Below are positions 1-9,015 of a DNA stretch of 64,000 bases, piece after piece. Under the pieces are notes generated by a model, which was given only the letters and a program-made list of their open reading frames with translations, searched no databases and was not told where the DNA came from. The DNA is from Pseudorhodoferax sp. Leaf267. Lineage in GTDB: Bacteria; Pseudomonadota; Gammaproteobacteria; Burkholderiales; Burkholderiaceae_C. The first letter of the stretch is position 1; every line of letters begins with the position of its first letter. Location: positions 85,513 through 149,512 of the forward strand of contig NZ_LMMV01000027.1 of assembly GCF_001422405.1 (NCBI RefSeq). Direction: 5' to 3'. The position numbers were made by a program, and so were the translations under genes.

Positions 1-174
1 CGTTCAAACAAGGTGCAATGGGTCAGTCCACGATGCGCAAGGTGCCCTTGCGCCGCCCATGCCGCTCCGCTCCTCGGCACGGGCACAGGGGATGGGGAAC
101 GCAGTCCACGCGGGCCATCGCTGCGCTCGGCCCTGGCCTTTCCGTCACCTTTTTGCGCCACAGGGCTCGCTGAC
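1..174. other. Unassigned left edge upstream of the MMPL exporter
   Basis: All three forward frames are open through most of this stretch, as is common at this GC content, so openness says little. One frame runs from the edge to a TGA at 171-173, one base before the exporter's ATG at 175, and could be the tail of an upstream gene. In aryl polyene clusters a LolA-like carrier gene often precedes the exporter, but I cannot recognise LolA in the 57 visible codons. Confidence 0.25.
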
Positions 175-2559
175 ATGCGCCACCTGCGCCACACCGCCAT
201 CGGCCTCTGGCTTCTCTTCGTTCTCGCCGCCGCGGCCATCACCGCGCGCACGCACTACGTGGCCGACCTGTCGGCCTTCCTGCCGCGCAACCCCAGCGCC
301 GAGCAGGCGGTCTTGCTGGACCAACTGCAAAGCGGCGTCGCCGCGCGGCTGGTGCTGATCGGCATCGAAGGCGGCACGCCCGCGCAGCGGACCGAAGCCT
401 CGGTGCAGCTGGCCGATGCGCTGCGCCAGAGCGGCGCATTCGATGCCGTGCACAACGGCGACAACAGCGGCTTCGAGGAGACGGGCAAGTTCCTCTTCGC
501 CAACCGCTACCTGCTGAGCCCCGGCGTGGACGCGCAGCGCTTCACGGTGGACGGCCTGCGTGACGGCATCTACGACACCACCTCGCTGCTGGGCACGCCG
601 GCCGGCAACCTGATCAAGCCCATCTTGCTGCAGGACCCGACCGGCGAGACCGTGCGCATGGCCGAGAACATGCTGCCCGCGCAGGCGCCGCGCAGCGACG
701 GCCGCGTGTGGATCTCGCGCGACGGCCACCGCGCCGTGGTGCTGGCCACCACGCATGCCGATGGCGGCGACCTGGACGGGCAGGAGCGCGCGCTGAACCT
801 CGTGCGCAGCAGCTTCGAGAAGTCGCAGGCGCAGGGCCTGACGCTGGTCGTCTCGGGCGCCGGCACCTTCGCCACGGCCTCGCGCGCGCAGATCAAGACC
901 GAGGTGGAGCGCCTGGCCATCGCGGGCGGCGTGATCGTGGTGGGGTTGCTGCTGCTGTCCTTCGGCGGCTCGCTGCGCACCTTGTTCACCGCCCTGCTAC
1001 CCGTCACCACCGGCGTGCTGGCCGGCATCGCCGCCGTGAGCCTGGTGTTCGGCAACGTGCACGGCATCACGCTGGGCTTCGGCACCACGCTGATCGGCGA
1101 GGCCGTGGACTACGCCATCTACTACCTGATCCAGGCGCGCGGCGTGCCCGGCGCTGCCGCGGGCCTGGGCGCGCGGCGCTGGCTGGGCCTGTCCTGGCCC
1201 ACGGTGCGGCTGGGACTGTGGACCTCGCTGTGCGGCTTCGCGGCGCTGCTGTTCTCGGGCTTCCCGGGCCTGGCGCAGCTGGGGCTGTTTTCCATCGCCG
1301 GTCTGACCGGCGCCGCGCTGACCACGCGCTTCGTGCTGACCGCCATCTCGCCCGATGGTGCGCCCGGCATGGGCCTGCGCCGCCACCTGGGCCGCGCCGT
1401 GGCCGCCGCCATGCGCGTGCTGCAGCGCATGCGCTGGGCGCTGGTGGCGCTGGCCGTGGCGGCTGCCGCCACCGTGGCCTGGTTGCCCTCGCCCTGGCGC
1501 GGCGACCTGGCCTCGCTGAGCCCGGCCGGCGACGAGAAGATGCAGATCGACGCCCGGCTGCGCGCCGACCTGGGTGCCGACGATCCCGGCGTGGTCGTGG
1601 CCGTGACCGGCACCGACGAGGCCAGCGTGCTGCGCGCCGCGGAGGCGGCCGGTGCGCGGCTCGACCAGTTGGTGGCCGAGGGCAAGCTGGCCGGCTACGC
1701 ATCGCCTGCGCGCCTGCTGCCCAGCCCGGCAGTGCAACAGGCGCGCCGCGACGCATTGCCCGAGGCCGACGCGCTGCGCGCACGCTTGCAGGAAGCCACC
1801 GTGGACGGCCCCATCGCCGCTGCGCGGCTGGGCCCCTTCATCGACGACGTGGCCCACGCCCGCACGCAGCCGCTGCTGACGCGCGCCTCGCTCGACGGCA
1901 CGCCGCTGGCCGCCGCCTTCGACGCGCTGCTGGTGCCCGGATCGGGCACGCGGCCCTGGCGCGGCCTGCTCACGCTGAGCCAGGGCACGCAGCCGCTGGA
2001 CACGCCGGCCCTGCGTGCGGCCTTCGCCGACATGCCGCAGGTGCAGGTGGTCGACATCTCGGGCGAGCTGCGCAGCCTGTACAGCCGCTACCTGCACGAG
2101 GCCGGCGTGCAGGCCGCGCTCGGCGCGCTGGCGCTGTGCGCGGTGCTGCTGCTGCACCTGCGCTCGCTGTTGCGCCTGGGGCGCATCGCGCTGGCCGTCG
2201 GCTCGGCCACGCTGATCGTGGTCGCCGCGTTGTCGCTGGCCGGCGTGGAGATGGGCATCCTGCACCTGGTCGGCCTGCTGCTCACGGTGGCCATCGGCTC
2301 CAACTATGCGTTGTTCTTCGACCAGCTGCGCGCCGAGCAGGAGGCCCACACCGGCCCCGAGCCACTGCAGCCCGACCACGACCTGCTGGCCTCGCTGGCG
2401 CTTGCCAATGTGACGGCGGCCACCTCGTTCTTCCTGCTGGCGCTGTCGAACATTCCGACGCTGAACGCGCTGGGCCAGGTGGTGGCGCCTGGCATCGCGC
2501 TGTGCCTGCTGCTGTCGGCGGCGTTCATTCCGACACGGCAGGCCGCGCGCAGCGTGTAA
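175..2559 (+). CDS. MMPL-family exporter of the aryl-polyene-like cluster
   Basis: A 794-residue inner-membrane exporter of the RND/MMPL superfamily, expected to move the finished lipid or aryl polyene across the inner membrane. It has the two-fold MMPL layout: an N-terminal membrane segment at about residues 5-25, a periplasmic domain, a bundle of hydrophobic segments at about 245-400, then a second anchor, second periplasmic domain and a C-terminal hydrophobic bundle. I start it at the ATG at 175, where a normal hydrophobic N-terminus begins; the GTG at 13 would add 54 low-complexity residues. It is the first complete gene of the rightward operon, and 12 bases separate it from the deacetylase. 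The family is secure; the substrate is inferred from context. Confidence 0.85.
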   Translation: MRHLRHTAIGLWLLFVLAAAAITARTHYVADLSAFLPRNPSAEQAVLLDQLQSGVAARLVLIGIEGGTPAQRTEASVQLADALRQSGAFDAVHNGDNSGFEETGKFLFANRYLLSPGVDAQRFTVDGLRDGIYDTTSLLGTPAGNLIKPILLQDPTGETVRMAENMLPAQAPRSDGRVWISRDGHRAVVLATTHADGGDLDGQERALNLVRSSFEKSQAQGLTLVVSGAGTFATASRAQIKTEVERLAIAGGVIVVGLLLLSFGGSLRTLFTALLPVTTGVLAGIAAVSLVFGNVHGITLGFGTTLIGEAVDYAIYYLIQARGVPGAAAGLGARRWLGLSWPTVRLGLWTSLCGFAALLFSGFPGLAQLGLFSIAGLTGAALTTRFVLTAISPDGAPGMGLRRHLGRAVAAAMRVLQRMRWALVALAVAAAATVAWLPSPWRGDLASLSPAGDEKMQIDARLRADLGADDPGVVVAVTGTDEASVLRAAEAAGARLDQLVAEGKLAGYASPARLLPSPAVQQARRDALPEADALRARLQEATVDGPIAAARLGPFIDDVAHARTQPLLTRASLDGTPLAAAFDALLVPGSGTRPWRGLLTLSQGTQPLDTPALRAAFADMPQVQVVDISGELRSLYSRYLHEAGVQAALGALALCAVLLLHLRSLLRLGRIALAVGSATLIVVAALSLAGVEMGILHLVGLLLTVAIGSNYALFFDQLRAEQEAHTGPEPLQPDHDLLASLALANVTAATSFFLLALSNIPTLNALGQVVAPGIALCLLLSAAFIPTRQAARSV

Positions 2560-2571
2560 ATTCACGCCGCA

Positions 2572-3408
2572 ATGCACGCCGCCTCGCCATCCGCCCCCCG
2601 TCCCACGCGCTGGCGGCCCCCGCTGCTGGTGCAGGCCAGCGTGGCCTGCCATCTCGGCGCGGCCGGCCTGGCCGCCACGGCGCCGGCCCTGTGGCCCTGG
2701 GCCGCGGGCGCCGTGGTGCTGGACCACGCGCTGCTGGCCACCACCGGCCTGTGGCCGCGCTCGACGTGGCTGGGCGCCAACGTGCGCCGCCTGCCCGCAG
2801 CGGCCGCCGCGCGGCGCGAGGTGGCCGTGACGCTGGACGACGGGCCGGACCCGCAGGTCACGCCCCAGGTGCTGGACATCCTGGACGCGCACGGCGCGCG
2901 CGCCACCTTCTTCTGCATCGCGCAGCAGGCCGAGCGGCACCCGGCGCTCACGCGCGAGATCGTGCGGCGCGGCCACAGCGTGCAGAACCACAGCCTCCAG
3001 CACCGGCACAACTTCTCGCTGCTGGGGCCGGCCGGCTTCAAGCGCGAGATCGGCGCGGCGCAGGACCGCCTGGCACAGCTGACCGGCCAGCGCCCGACCT
3101 GCTTTCGCGCGCCGGCCGGGCTGCGCAACCCCTTCCTCGACCCGGTGTTGCACGCGCTGGACCTGCGGCTCGTGAGCTGGACGCGGCGCGGCTTCGACAC
3201 GCGCGAGCGCGATCCGCAGACCGTGCTCGCGCGGCTTACCGACGGCCTGGCCGCCGGCGACATCGTGCTGCTGCACGACCGCCACGGCGCCACGATGGCC
3301 GACGGCCGGCCCGTGGTGCTGGCCGCGCTGCCCGCGCTGCTGGAGCGGATCCGCGCCGCCGGCCTGGCCACCACCACCGTCCCCGACGCATTGCAAGCCC
3401 CTGCATGA
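2572..3408 (+). CDS. Polysaccharide deacetylase family protein (NodB fold)
   Basis: A 278-residue protein with a NodB-homology carbohydrate esterase 4 domain. The metal-binding signatures are visible: Asp89-Asp90 in a TLDDGPD motif and His140/His144 in an HxxxH motif. Family members remove N-acetyl groups from glycans; here the substrate is probably a sugar or amide on the pigment lipid, or a lipid intermediate. Residues 15-65 are hydrophobic and look like two membrane segments ahead of the catalytic domain, so the enzyme is likely membrane-associated. Its TGA overlaps the next gene's ATG (ATGA at 3405-3408), indicating translational coupling. Confidence 0.8.
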   Translation: MHAASPSAPRPTRWRPPLLVQASVACHLGAAGLAATAPALWPWAAGAVVLDHALLATTGLWPRSTWLGANVRRLPAAAAARREVAVTLDDGPDPQVTPQVLDILDAHGARATFFCIAQQAERHPALTREIVRRGHSVQNHSLQHRHNFSLLGPAGFKREIGAAQDRLAQLTGQRPTCFRAPAGLRNPFLDPVLHALDLRLVSWTRRGFDTRERDPQTVLARLTDGLAAGDIVLLHDRHGATMADGRPVVLAALPALLERIRAAGLATTTVPDALQAPA

Positions 3409-4127
3409 CCACCACCGCCTGGACCACCCTGCTCGACACCGCCTGCGCACCTTACCGCGCCGCGGGCATGTTTGCCTGGCGTTTCGCGCGCGGCAAACTG
3501 GGCATGGACCCGGTGTTCCGCTACCTGATCGAGCAAGGCCATATCCGCCCCGGCGCGCGCGTGCTGGACATCGGCTGCGGCCAGGGCCTGCTGGCCAGCC
3601 TGCTCGCCAGCAGCGGCCAGCTCGCGCGCCAGGGCCAGTGGCCGGCCGCCTGGCCGCCCGCACCCGCGCCCGAGCGCGTGACCGGCATCGAACTCATGCC
3701 GCGCGACGTGGAGCGTGCCCGCGCCGCGCTGGCGCAGCTGGGCGACACGGCGCAGTTTGTCTGCGGCGACATGCGGACCACCGCCTTCCCGGCCGTCGAC
3801 GCGGTGGTGATCCTCGACGTGCTGCACTACATCGGCATCGACGAGCAGAACCAGGTGCTGGCCCGCGTGCGCGCCGCCCTGCCGCCCGGCGGCCTGTTGC
3901 TGCTGCGTGTGGGCGATGCCAGCGCGCGACGCGGCTTTGCCATCAGCCAGTGGGTGGACGCCGTGGTCACGCGCATCCGCGGCCACCGCGTGCTGCCGCA
4001 ATACGGGCGCACACTGGCGCAGTGGTCGGCGCAGCTCCAGCAGCTCGGTTTCGACGTACAGAGCCAACCCATGAGCGCGGGCACCCCGTTCGCCAACGTC
4101 CTGCTGATTGCGAAAGTGACACCATGA
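3405..4127 (+). CDS. Class I SAM-dependent methyltransferase
   Basis: A 240-residue protein with a Rossmann methyltransferase core. The SAM-binding motif I is DIGCGQG at residues 55-61, followed by an acidic residue in a GIELM segment and a post-motif VILDVLHY. Aryl polyenes and flexirubin or xanthomonadin pigments can carry methyl groups on the aryl head, so modification of the aromatic ring is a reasonable guess, but the substrate is not visible in the sequence. The gene sits between the deacetylase and the ketosynthase with 4-base stop-start overlaps on both sides. Confidence 0.82.
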   Translation: MTTTAWTTLLDTACAPYRAAGMFAWRFARGKLGMDPVFRYLIEQGHIRPGARVLDIGCGQGLLASLLASSGQLARQGQWPAAWPPAPAPERVTGIELMPRDVERARAALAQLGDTAQFVCGDMRTTAFPAVDAVVILDVLHYIGIDEQNQVLARVRAALPPGGLLLLRVGDASARRGFAISQWVDAVVTRIRGHRVLPQYGRTLAQWSAQLQQLGFDVQSQPMSAGTPFANVLLIAKVTP

Positions 4128-5311
4128 ATCCTTTGGCCATCTCGGCCTTCACGCTGACCACGGCGCTCGGCGCCGGCCAGGCCGCCACGCTGGACGCGCT
4201 GCGCGCGCAGCGCTCGGGCCTGGCGCCGCTGCGCTTTCGCGGCCTGCCGCTCACCACCTGGACGGGCGAGGTCGAAGGCGTGGACCAGGTTGCGCTGCCC
4301 GTGCCACTGGCCGACTTCGACTGCCGCAACAACCGGCTGGCCTGGCTGGGCCTGCAGCAGGACGGCTTCACCGACGCCGTGGACCGCGCCCGCACGCGCT
4401 GGGGCGCGCCGCGCATCGGCGTGTTCCTGGGCACCAGCACCTCGGGCCTGCTGCAGACCGAGCTGGCCTACCAGAACCGCCAGCCCGACGGCGCGCTGCC
4501 CGCTGGCTTTCGTTACGCCGAGACGCAGAACTCGCATTCGCTGGCCGCGTTCACGGCGCAGGCGCTGGCACTGACCGGGCCGAGCTTCGTGGTCTCCACG
4601 GCCTGCTCGTCCAGCGCCAAGGTGTTCGGCAACGCGCGCCGCATGCTGGACGCCGGCTGGATCGACGCGGCCGTGGTCGGCGGCGTGGACACGCTGTGCC
4701 TGACCACGCTGTACGGCTTCAACGCGCTGGAGCTGCTGTCGCCCGAGGCCTGCCGGCCCTGGGGCGCGGCGCGCAATGGGCTGTCCATCGGCGAGGCCGC
4801 GTCCTTCATGCTGATCGAGCGTGATACCGAGGCGCCGCAGGGCTGGGTGCTGGGCGTGGGCGAGACCAACGACGGCCACCACATGAGCACGCCGCACCCC
4901 GAGGGCGTGGGCGCAATCGCCGCCATGCGCGCCGCGCTGGCGGCGGCTGGGCTGCAGGCCGGCGACATCGACTACATCAACCTGCACGGCACGGCCACGC
5001 CGACCAACGACAGCTCGGAAGACCGTGCCGTGCGCGCGGTGTTCGGCGAGCACACGCCGCCCTGCAGTTCCACCAAAGGCGCGACCGGCCACACGCTGGG
5101 CGCGGCGGGCGGCGTGGAGGCCGCGATCAGCCTGCTGGCGCTGCGCCATGGGTTGATGCCCGGCGGCCTGCACCGGCACACGCCCGACCCCGACCTGCAC
5201 GCGAACTACCTCGACGCGAACCGCGACGCGCCGCTGCGCCATGTGCTCAGCAACTCGTTCGGCTTCGGCGGCACGAATGCGAGCCTGGTGTTGTCGGGAG
5301 TCACCCCATGA
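4124..5311 (+). CDS. Beta-ketoacyl-ACP synthase (condensing enzyme)
   Basis: A 395-residue FabB/FabF-type ketosynthase with a complete active site: the nucleophile Cys161 in ACSSS, His288 in LHGTATPT and His323 in GATGHTLGAAG. It should condense malonyl-ACP with the growing polyene chain. The next gene encodes a short ketosynthase-like partner, and such KS plus chain-length-factor pairs are known from aryl polyene synthases, so the two products probably form a heterodimer. Its ATG lies inside the methyltransferase stop (ATGA) and its TGA overlaps the next ATG. Confidence 0.9.
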   Translation: MNPLAISAFTLTTALGAGQAATLDALRAQRSGLAPLRFRGLPLTTWTGEVEGVDQVALPVPLADFDCRNNRLAWLGLQQDGFTDAVDRARTRWGAPRIGVFLGTSTSGLLQTELAYQNRQPDGALPAGFRYAETQNSHSLAAFTAQALALTGPSFVVSTACSSSAKVFGNARRMLDAGWIDAAVVGGVDTLCLTTLYGFNALELLSPEACRPWGAARNGLSIGEAASFMLIERDTEAPQGWVLGVGETNDGHHMSTPHPEGVGAIAAMRAALAAAGLQAGDIDYINLHGTATPTNDSSEDRAVRAVFGEHTPPCSSTKGATGHTLGAAGGVEAAISLLALRHGLMPGGLHRHTPDPDLHANYLDANRDAPLRHVLSNSFGFGGTNASLVLSGVTP

Positions 5312-6117
5312 CCCAGCCCCTGCCCCTCTTCATCGACGGCATCGGCCTGCTCGGCCCCGGCCTGCCGAACTGGGACGCGGCCCAGCCCGTGCTGCGCGGC
5401 GAGGCGGCCCATGCGTTCGCTGCGACCACGCTGGCGCCCCCGGCCCGCCTGCCCCCAGCCGAGCGCCGACGCTCCGGCGCCGTGATGCGCCTGGCCATGG
5501 GCGTGGCCGACGAGGCCATCGCGCACGCGGGCGCCGACCCCTCGCAACTGGCCACCGTGTTCAGCTCCTCCGGTGGCGAGGGCGCGAACTGCCACTCGCT
5601 GTGCGAGGCGCTGGCCGTGCCGAATCCGCTGATCTCGCCCACGCGCTTCACGAACTCGGTGCACAACGCGGCAGCGGGCTACTGGCACATCGCGGTGGGC
5701 AGCCAGGCCACGTCCACCAGCCTATGCGCGCACGACGGCAGTCTGTGCGCCGGCCTGCTGGAGGCCGCTGCCGCCATGCACAGCGACGGCCATGCCGTGC
5801 TGCTCGTGGCCTACGACCTGCCCTACCCCGAGCCGCTGAACAGCAGCCGGCCGATCCCCGAGAACTTCGGCGTGGCACTGCTCTTGTCGCCGCAGCGCAG
5901 CGGCAAGAGTCTGGCCGCGCTGCAGGCGCAGCCCGTTGCGGCCCAGCCCGGTGCGGCCACGCGCTGCGACGACGCGTCGCTGGAAGCGCTACGCACCGCC
6001 ATCCCGGCCGCGGCGGCCTTGCCGTTGCTGCAGCTGCTGGCGCGACGCAGCGCCGGCACGTTGGTGCTGGACTACCTGGACGGCCTGCAGGTGCGCGTGC
6101 ACGTGGAGTCTCTGTGA
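5308..6117 (+). CDS. Short ketosynthase-like chain-length-factor partner
   Basis: A 269-residue protein of the Ketoacyl-synt_2 type (beta-ketoacyl synthase N-terminal fold only), much shorter than a full ketosynthase of about 400 residues. The conserved block SVHNAAAGYW followed by a serine/threonine-rich stretch and GLLEAA is clear. At the place of the catalytic cysteine it has STSLCAHDGS rather than ACSSS, and the two catalytic histidines are absent, so it is not expected to condense on its own. By analogy with aryl polyene systems it is likely the chain-length factor partner of the preceding ketosynthase. It starts at an ATGA overlap and ends in a GTGA overlap. Confidence 0.8.
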   Translation: MTQPLPLFIDGIGLLGPGLPNWDAAQPVLRGEAAHAFAATTLAPPARLPPAERRRSGAVMRLAMGVADEAIAHAGADPSQLATVFSSSGGEGANCHSLCEALAVPNPLISPTRFTNSVHNAAAGYWHIAVGSQATSTSLCAHDGSLCAGLLEAAAAMHSDGHAVLLVAYDLPYPEPLNSSRPIPENFGVALLLSPQRSGKSLAALQAQPVAAQPGAATRCDDASLEALRTAIPAAAALPLLQLLARRSAGTLVLDYLDGLQVRVHVESL

Positions 6118-6557
6118 GCCTCGACCACGCCGGCATCGCCGCCCTGATCCCGCACAGCGGCAGTATGTGCCTGCTGGCGCAGATGGCGCACTGGGATGCC
6201 GACCGCATCGTCTGCACCGCCGACAGCCACCGCGACCCGGCCAACCCCTTGCGCACGGCCAGCGGCCTGCTGGCGCCCTGCGCCATCGAGTACGCGGCCC
6301 AGGCCATGGCGCTGCACGGCGCGCTGATCGGCCAGGCCACAGGCGCGCCGGCCACGCCGGGCTACCTCGCGTCCGCGCGCGGCGTGCAGCTGCACCGGTT
6401 GCGGCTGGACGAGCTGCCCGGCGACCTGCGCATCGAGGTTACGCGCCAGGCCGGCGACGCGCAGCAGATCCTCTACCAGTTCAGCGTGCAGCACGCCGGC
6501 CAGCCGGTCGCCGAAGGCCGCGCCGCTGTCGTGCTGAACACACCGCTCCCCGCATGA
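6114..6557 (+). CDS. Hotdog-fold 3-hydroxyacyl-ACP dehydratase
   Basis: A 147-residue single hotdog domain of the FabZ/ApeI-like group. The putative catalytic His lies in IPHSGSMCLL near the N-terminus and the acidic partner in CAIEYAAQAMALHG. It would dehydrate each 3-hydroxyacyl-ACP to the trans-enoyl form; with no enoyl reductase in the cluster the double bonds are kept, which gives a polyene. The start is a GTG at 6114 overlapping the previous TGA (GTGA), chosen because the conserved hotdog start follows directly and the spacing matches the other coupled genes. Confidence 0.82.
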   Translation: MSLDHAGIAALIPHSGSMCLLAQMAHWDADRIVCTADSHRDPANPLRTASGLLAPCAIEYAAQAMALHGALIGQATGAPATPGYLASARGVQLHRLRLDELPGDLRIEVTRQAGDAQQILYQFSVQHAGQPVAEGRAAVVLNTPLPA

Positions 6558-7288
6558 CATCGACCACCTCTCCCAAGCGCGCGCTCGTCACCGGCGCCAG
6601 CGGCGGCCTGGGCCGCGCCATCGCCTTGCAACTGGCGCGCGACGGCCACCACGTGATCGCGCATGCGAACGCGCGACTGCAGGCGGCCCAGGCGCTCGTT
6701 GACGAGATCCGCGCCGCCGGCGGCAGCGCAGAGGCGGTGGCCTTCGACGTGACCGACGCCGCCGCCAGCGCCGCGGCCTGCGCGCAACTGGTGGCGGCCG
6801 GCCCCGTGCAGATCGTCGTGAACAACGCCGGCACGCACGACGACGCGGCCTTTCCGGCGCTACGCGCCGAGCAGTGGCACCAGGTGATCGACGTGTCGCT
6901 GAACGGCTTCTTCCACGTGACGCAGCCTTTGACGATGCCAATGATCCGCACGCGCTGGGGCCGCATCATCAACATCTCGTCGATGTCGGCCATGGCCGGC
7001 AATCGGGGCCAGGTCAACTACGCGGCGGCCAAGGGCGCGATCAACAGCGCCACCAAGTCGCTGTCGCTGGAGCTGGCCAGTCGCGGCATCACGGTGAACG
7101 CGGTGGCGCCCGGCATCATCGCCACCGGTATGGCGCACGATTTCGACAAGGCCACCATCGACCGCATCGTCCCCATGAAACGAGCCGGCACGGGCGAAGA
7201 GGTGGCGGCGCTGGTGGGCTTCCTGGCCTCCGAGCAGGCCGGCTACATCAGCGGGCAGGTGATCTCCATCAACGGCGGGATGATTTGA
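6554..7288 (+). CDS. 3-ketoacyl-ACP reductase, FabG-like SDR
   Basis: A 244-residue short-chain dehydrogenase. The nucleotide-binding TGASGGLG motif lies at residues 13-20, NNAG at 90-93, and the catalytic Ser143, Tyr156 and Lys160 in the expected YxxxK arrangement. It should reduce the 3-ketoacyl-ACP made by the ketosynthase pair, completing a KS/CLF, KR, DH extension module in one operon. The gene overlaps the dehydratase by 4 bases and abuts the flavoprotein gene with no gap (TGA then ATG). Confidence 0.9.
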   Translation: MTSTTSPKRALVTGASGGLGRAIALQLARDGHHVIAHANARLQAAQALVDEIRAAGGSAEAVAFDVTDAAASAAACAQLVAAGPVQIVVNNAGTHDDAAFPALRAEQWHQVIDVSLNGFFHVTQPLTMPMIRTRWGRIINISSMSAMAGNRGQVNYAAAKGAINSATKSLSLELASRGITVNAVAPGIIATGMAHDFDKATIDRIVPMKRAGTGEEVAALVGFLASEQAGYISGQVISINGGMI

Positions 7289-8908
7289 ATGGCACACCAT
7301 GATGTTGTGATCCTGGGCGGCGGCCTCGCCGGCCTCACGCTGGCGCTGCAGCTCAAGCAGCGCATGCCCGCGCTCAACGTGCTGGTGCTGGAGCGCCGCA
7401 CGCACCCGCTGCCCGAGGCCGCGCACAAGGTGGGCGAGTCGTCGGTGGAGATCCAGGCGCACCACCTGGCGAATGTGCTGGGCCTGAAGGACTACCTCGA
7501 CCAGCGCCAACTCCGCAAATTCGGCTTTCGCTTCTTCTGGAGCGACGGCGCGCCCGACCTCACGCAGGTCACCGAGCTGGGCGCCAGCACCTTTTTGCCC
7601 ACGGCCAGCTACCAGCTGGACCGCGGCATTTTGGAGAACGACCTGGCCGGGATGGTGCAGGCCCTGGGCGTGCAGCACCAGGACGGCGCGCTGGTGCGCG
7701 AGTTCACGCTGGGTGCCAGGGGCGCGCAGCACCATGTTCGTTACGAGCGCGACGGGGTGACGCACGAGGCGACGGCCGACTGGCTCGTGGACGCCAGTGG
7801 CCGCGCCGGCCTCGTCAAGCGCAAGCTCGACCTGGCCCAGCTCAACGACCATGCCGCCCATGCCGTGTGGTTCCGCATCGACCGGCGCGTGGATGTGGCC
7901 GACTGGACGGACGACCCCGAATGGCTGGCCCGCTGCAACCCGCCGAACCGCTGGCTGTCGACCAATCACCTCGTGGGCGCGGGCTACTGGGCCTGGCTGA
8001 TCCCGCTGGCCTCGGGCTCGCATTCGGTGGGCATCGTGGCCGACCCGGCGCTGCATCCGCTGGAGAGCATGAACACGTTCGACAAGGCCATGGACTGGTT
8101 CCAGGTGCACCAGCCGCAGCTGTATGCCGACCTGGATGCCAAGCGCGATGGCCTGCAGGACTTCGCGTTCTTCAAGCGCTTCTCGTACGGCTGCAAGAAG
8201 GTCTGGAGCGGCAACGACCGCTGGGCGCTGACGGGCGAGGCCGGGCTGTTCCTGGACCCGTTCTATTCGCCGGGCGGCGACTTCATCGCGATCTCCAACA
8301 CCTTTGTGACCGAGATGATCGCCAAGGACCGCGCCAAGGCCCCGGTCGGCATGCTGGCGCCGATGTACGAGCGCATCTATTTCTCGCTGTACGAGGCCAT
8401 GCTGCCGATCTACACCGGCCAGTACCCGATCTTCCACAGCGCCGAGGTGATGCCGCTCAAGGTGCTGTGGGACTACACCTTCTACTGGGGCGTGATGTGC
8501 CAGCTGTTCTTCCAGAACAAGCTGGTCGACGTGCAGACCATGGCCCGGCTGCAGCCCGACCTGGCCTGGACACACCGCCTGAACGTGGCGGTGCAGGACT
8601 TCCTGCGCGCCTTTAGCGAGGTGGACGACGGTGCCCGCCCGCGCCGCATGCTGGACCAGGCCAGTCTGCCGTGGTTCGCCGAGATGAACCGCGGGCTGAC
8701 GGACGTGTTGGACGAGCCGCAATTCGGCGCGCGCCTGGAGGCCAACCTGCAGCTGCTGCACCAGCTGGCCGCGCAGCTCATGGACCGCGCGCTGCTGGCG
8801 CATCCCCAGTTGCCCACGCAGGCCTTGCGCACCGTGATGGCCGAGCGGCAGGCGGCGCCGGCACTGATCGATCTGCTGTTCCCGGAACCGGCGCTGGCCA
8901 CGGCCTGA
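7289..8908 (+). CDS. Flavin-dependent halogenase-like monooxygenase
   Basis: A 539-residue FAD protein of the tryptophan-halogenase superfamily. A dinucleotide-binding GGGLAG sits at residues 10-15, a KVGES segment at 47-51 lies where halogenases carry their conserved GE motif, and the halogenase-associated WxWxIP motif is exact at residues 234-239 (WAWLIP). Xanthomonadins are brominated aryl polyenes and their clusters contain a related protein, so ring halogenation is plausible; simple flavin oxygenation is the alternative, since WxWxIP-bearing homologues are not all proven halogenases. It is the last gene of the rightward operon and is followed by a strong hairpin. Confidence 0.8.
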   Translation: MAHHDVVILGGGLAGLTLALQLKQRMPALNVLVLERRTHPLPEAAHKVGESSVEIQAHHLANVLGLKDYLDQRQLRKFGFRFFWSDGAPDLTQVTELGASTFLPTASYQLDRGILENDLAGMVQALGVQHQDGALVREFTLGARGAQHHVRYERDGVTHEATADWLVDASGRAGLVKRKLDLAQLNDHAAHAVWFRIDRRVDVADWTDDPEWLARCNPPNRWLSTNHLVGAGYWAWLIPLASGSHSVGIVADPALHPLESMNTFDKAMDWFQVHQPQLYADLDAKRDGLQDFAFFKRFSYGCKKVWSGNDRWALTGEAGLFLDPFYSPGGDFIAISNTFVTEMIAKDRAKAPVGMLAPMYERIYFSLYEAMLPIYTGQYPIFHSAEVMPLKVLWDYTFYWGVMCQLFFQNKLVDVQTMARLQPDLAWTHRLNVAVQDFLRAFSEVDDGARPRRMLDQASLPWFAEMNRGLTDVLDEPQFGARLEANLQLLHQLAAQLMDRALLAHPQLPTQALRTVMAERQAAPALIDLLFPEPALATA

Positions 8909-8942
8909 AGCTCCGCAGCATCCGGATCGGACGGTGCTGACG

Positions 8943-8974
8943 CACTGTTCGCCCGCAGGGGCTGCGGGCCAGTG
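8943..8974. terminator. Hairpin between convergent operons
   Basis: An inverted repeat: CACTG at 8943-8947 pairs with CAGTG at 8970-8974, and GCCCGCAG (8951-8958) pairs perfectly with CTGCGGGC (8962-8969) around a GGG loop; only a 3-base bulge breaks the arm. No T-tract follows on either strand, so it is a candidate bidirectional or Rho-assisted terminator for the two converging pigment operons. Confidence 0.5.
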
Positions 8975-9015
8975 GGCGGTGCGGTGACGGGCGCGCCGCA
9001 GGGGTCGGCGCGGTG

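Noticed and set aside
997-3663. An 888-codon open frame on the minus strand
   Set aside because: It is antisense to the exporter, deacetylase and methyltransferase genes, which have clear domains. Its composition (Arg, Gln, His, Gly) is that of a shadow in GC-rich DNA.
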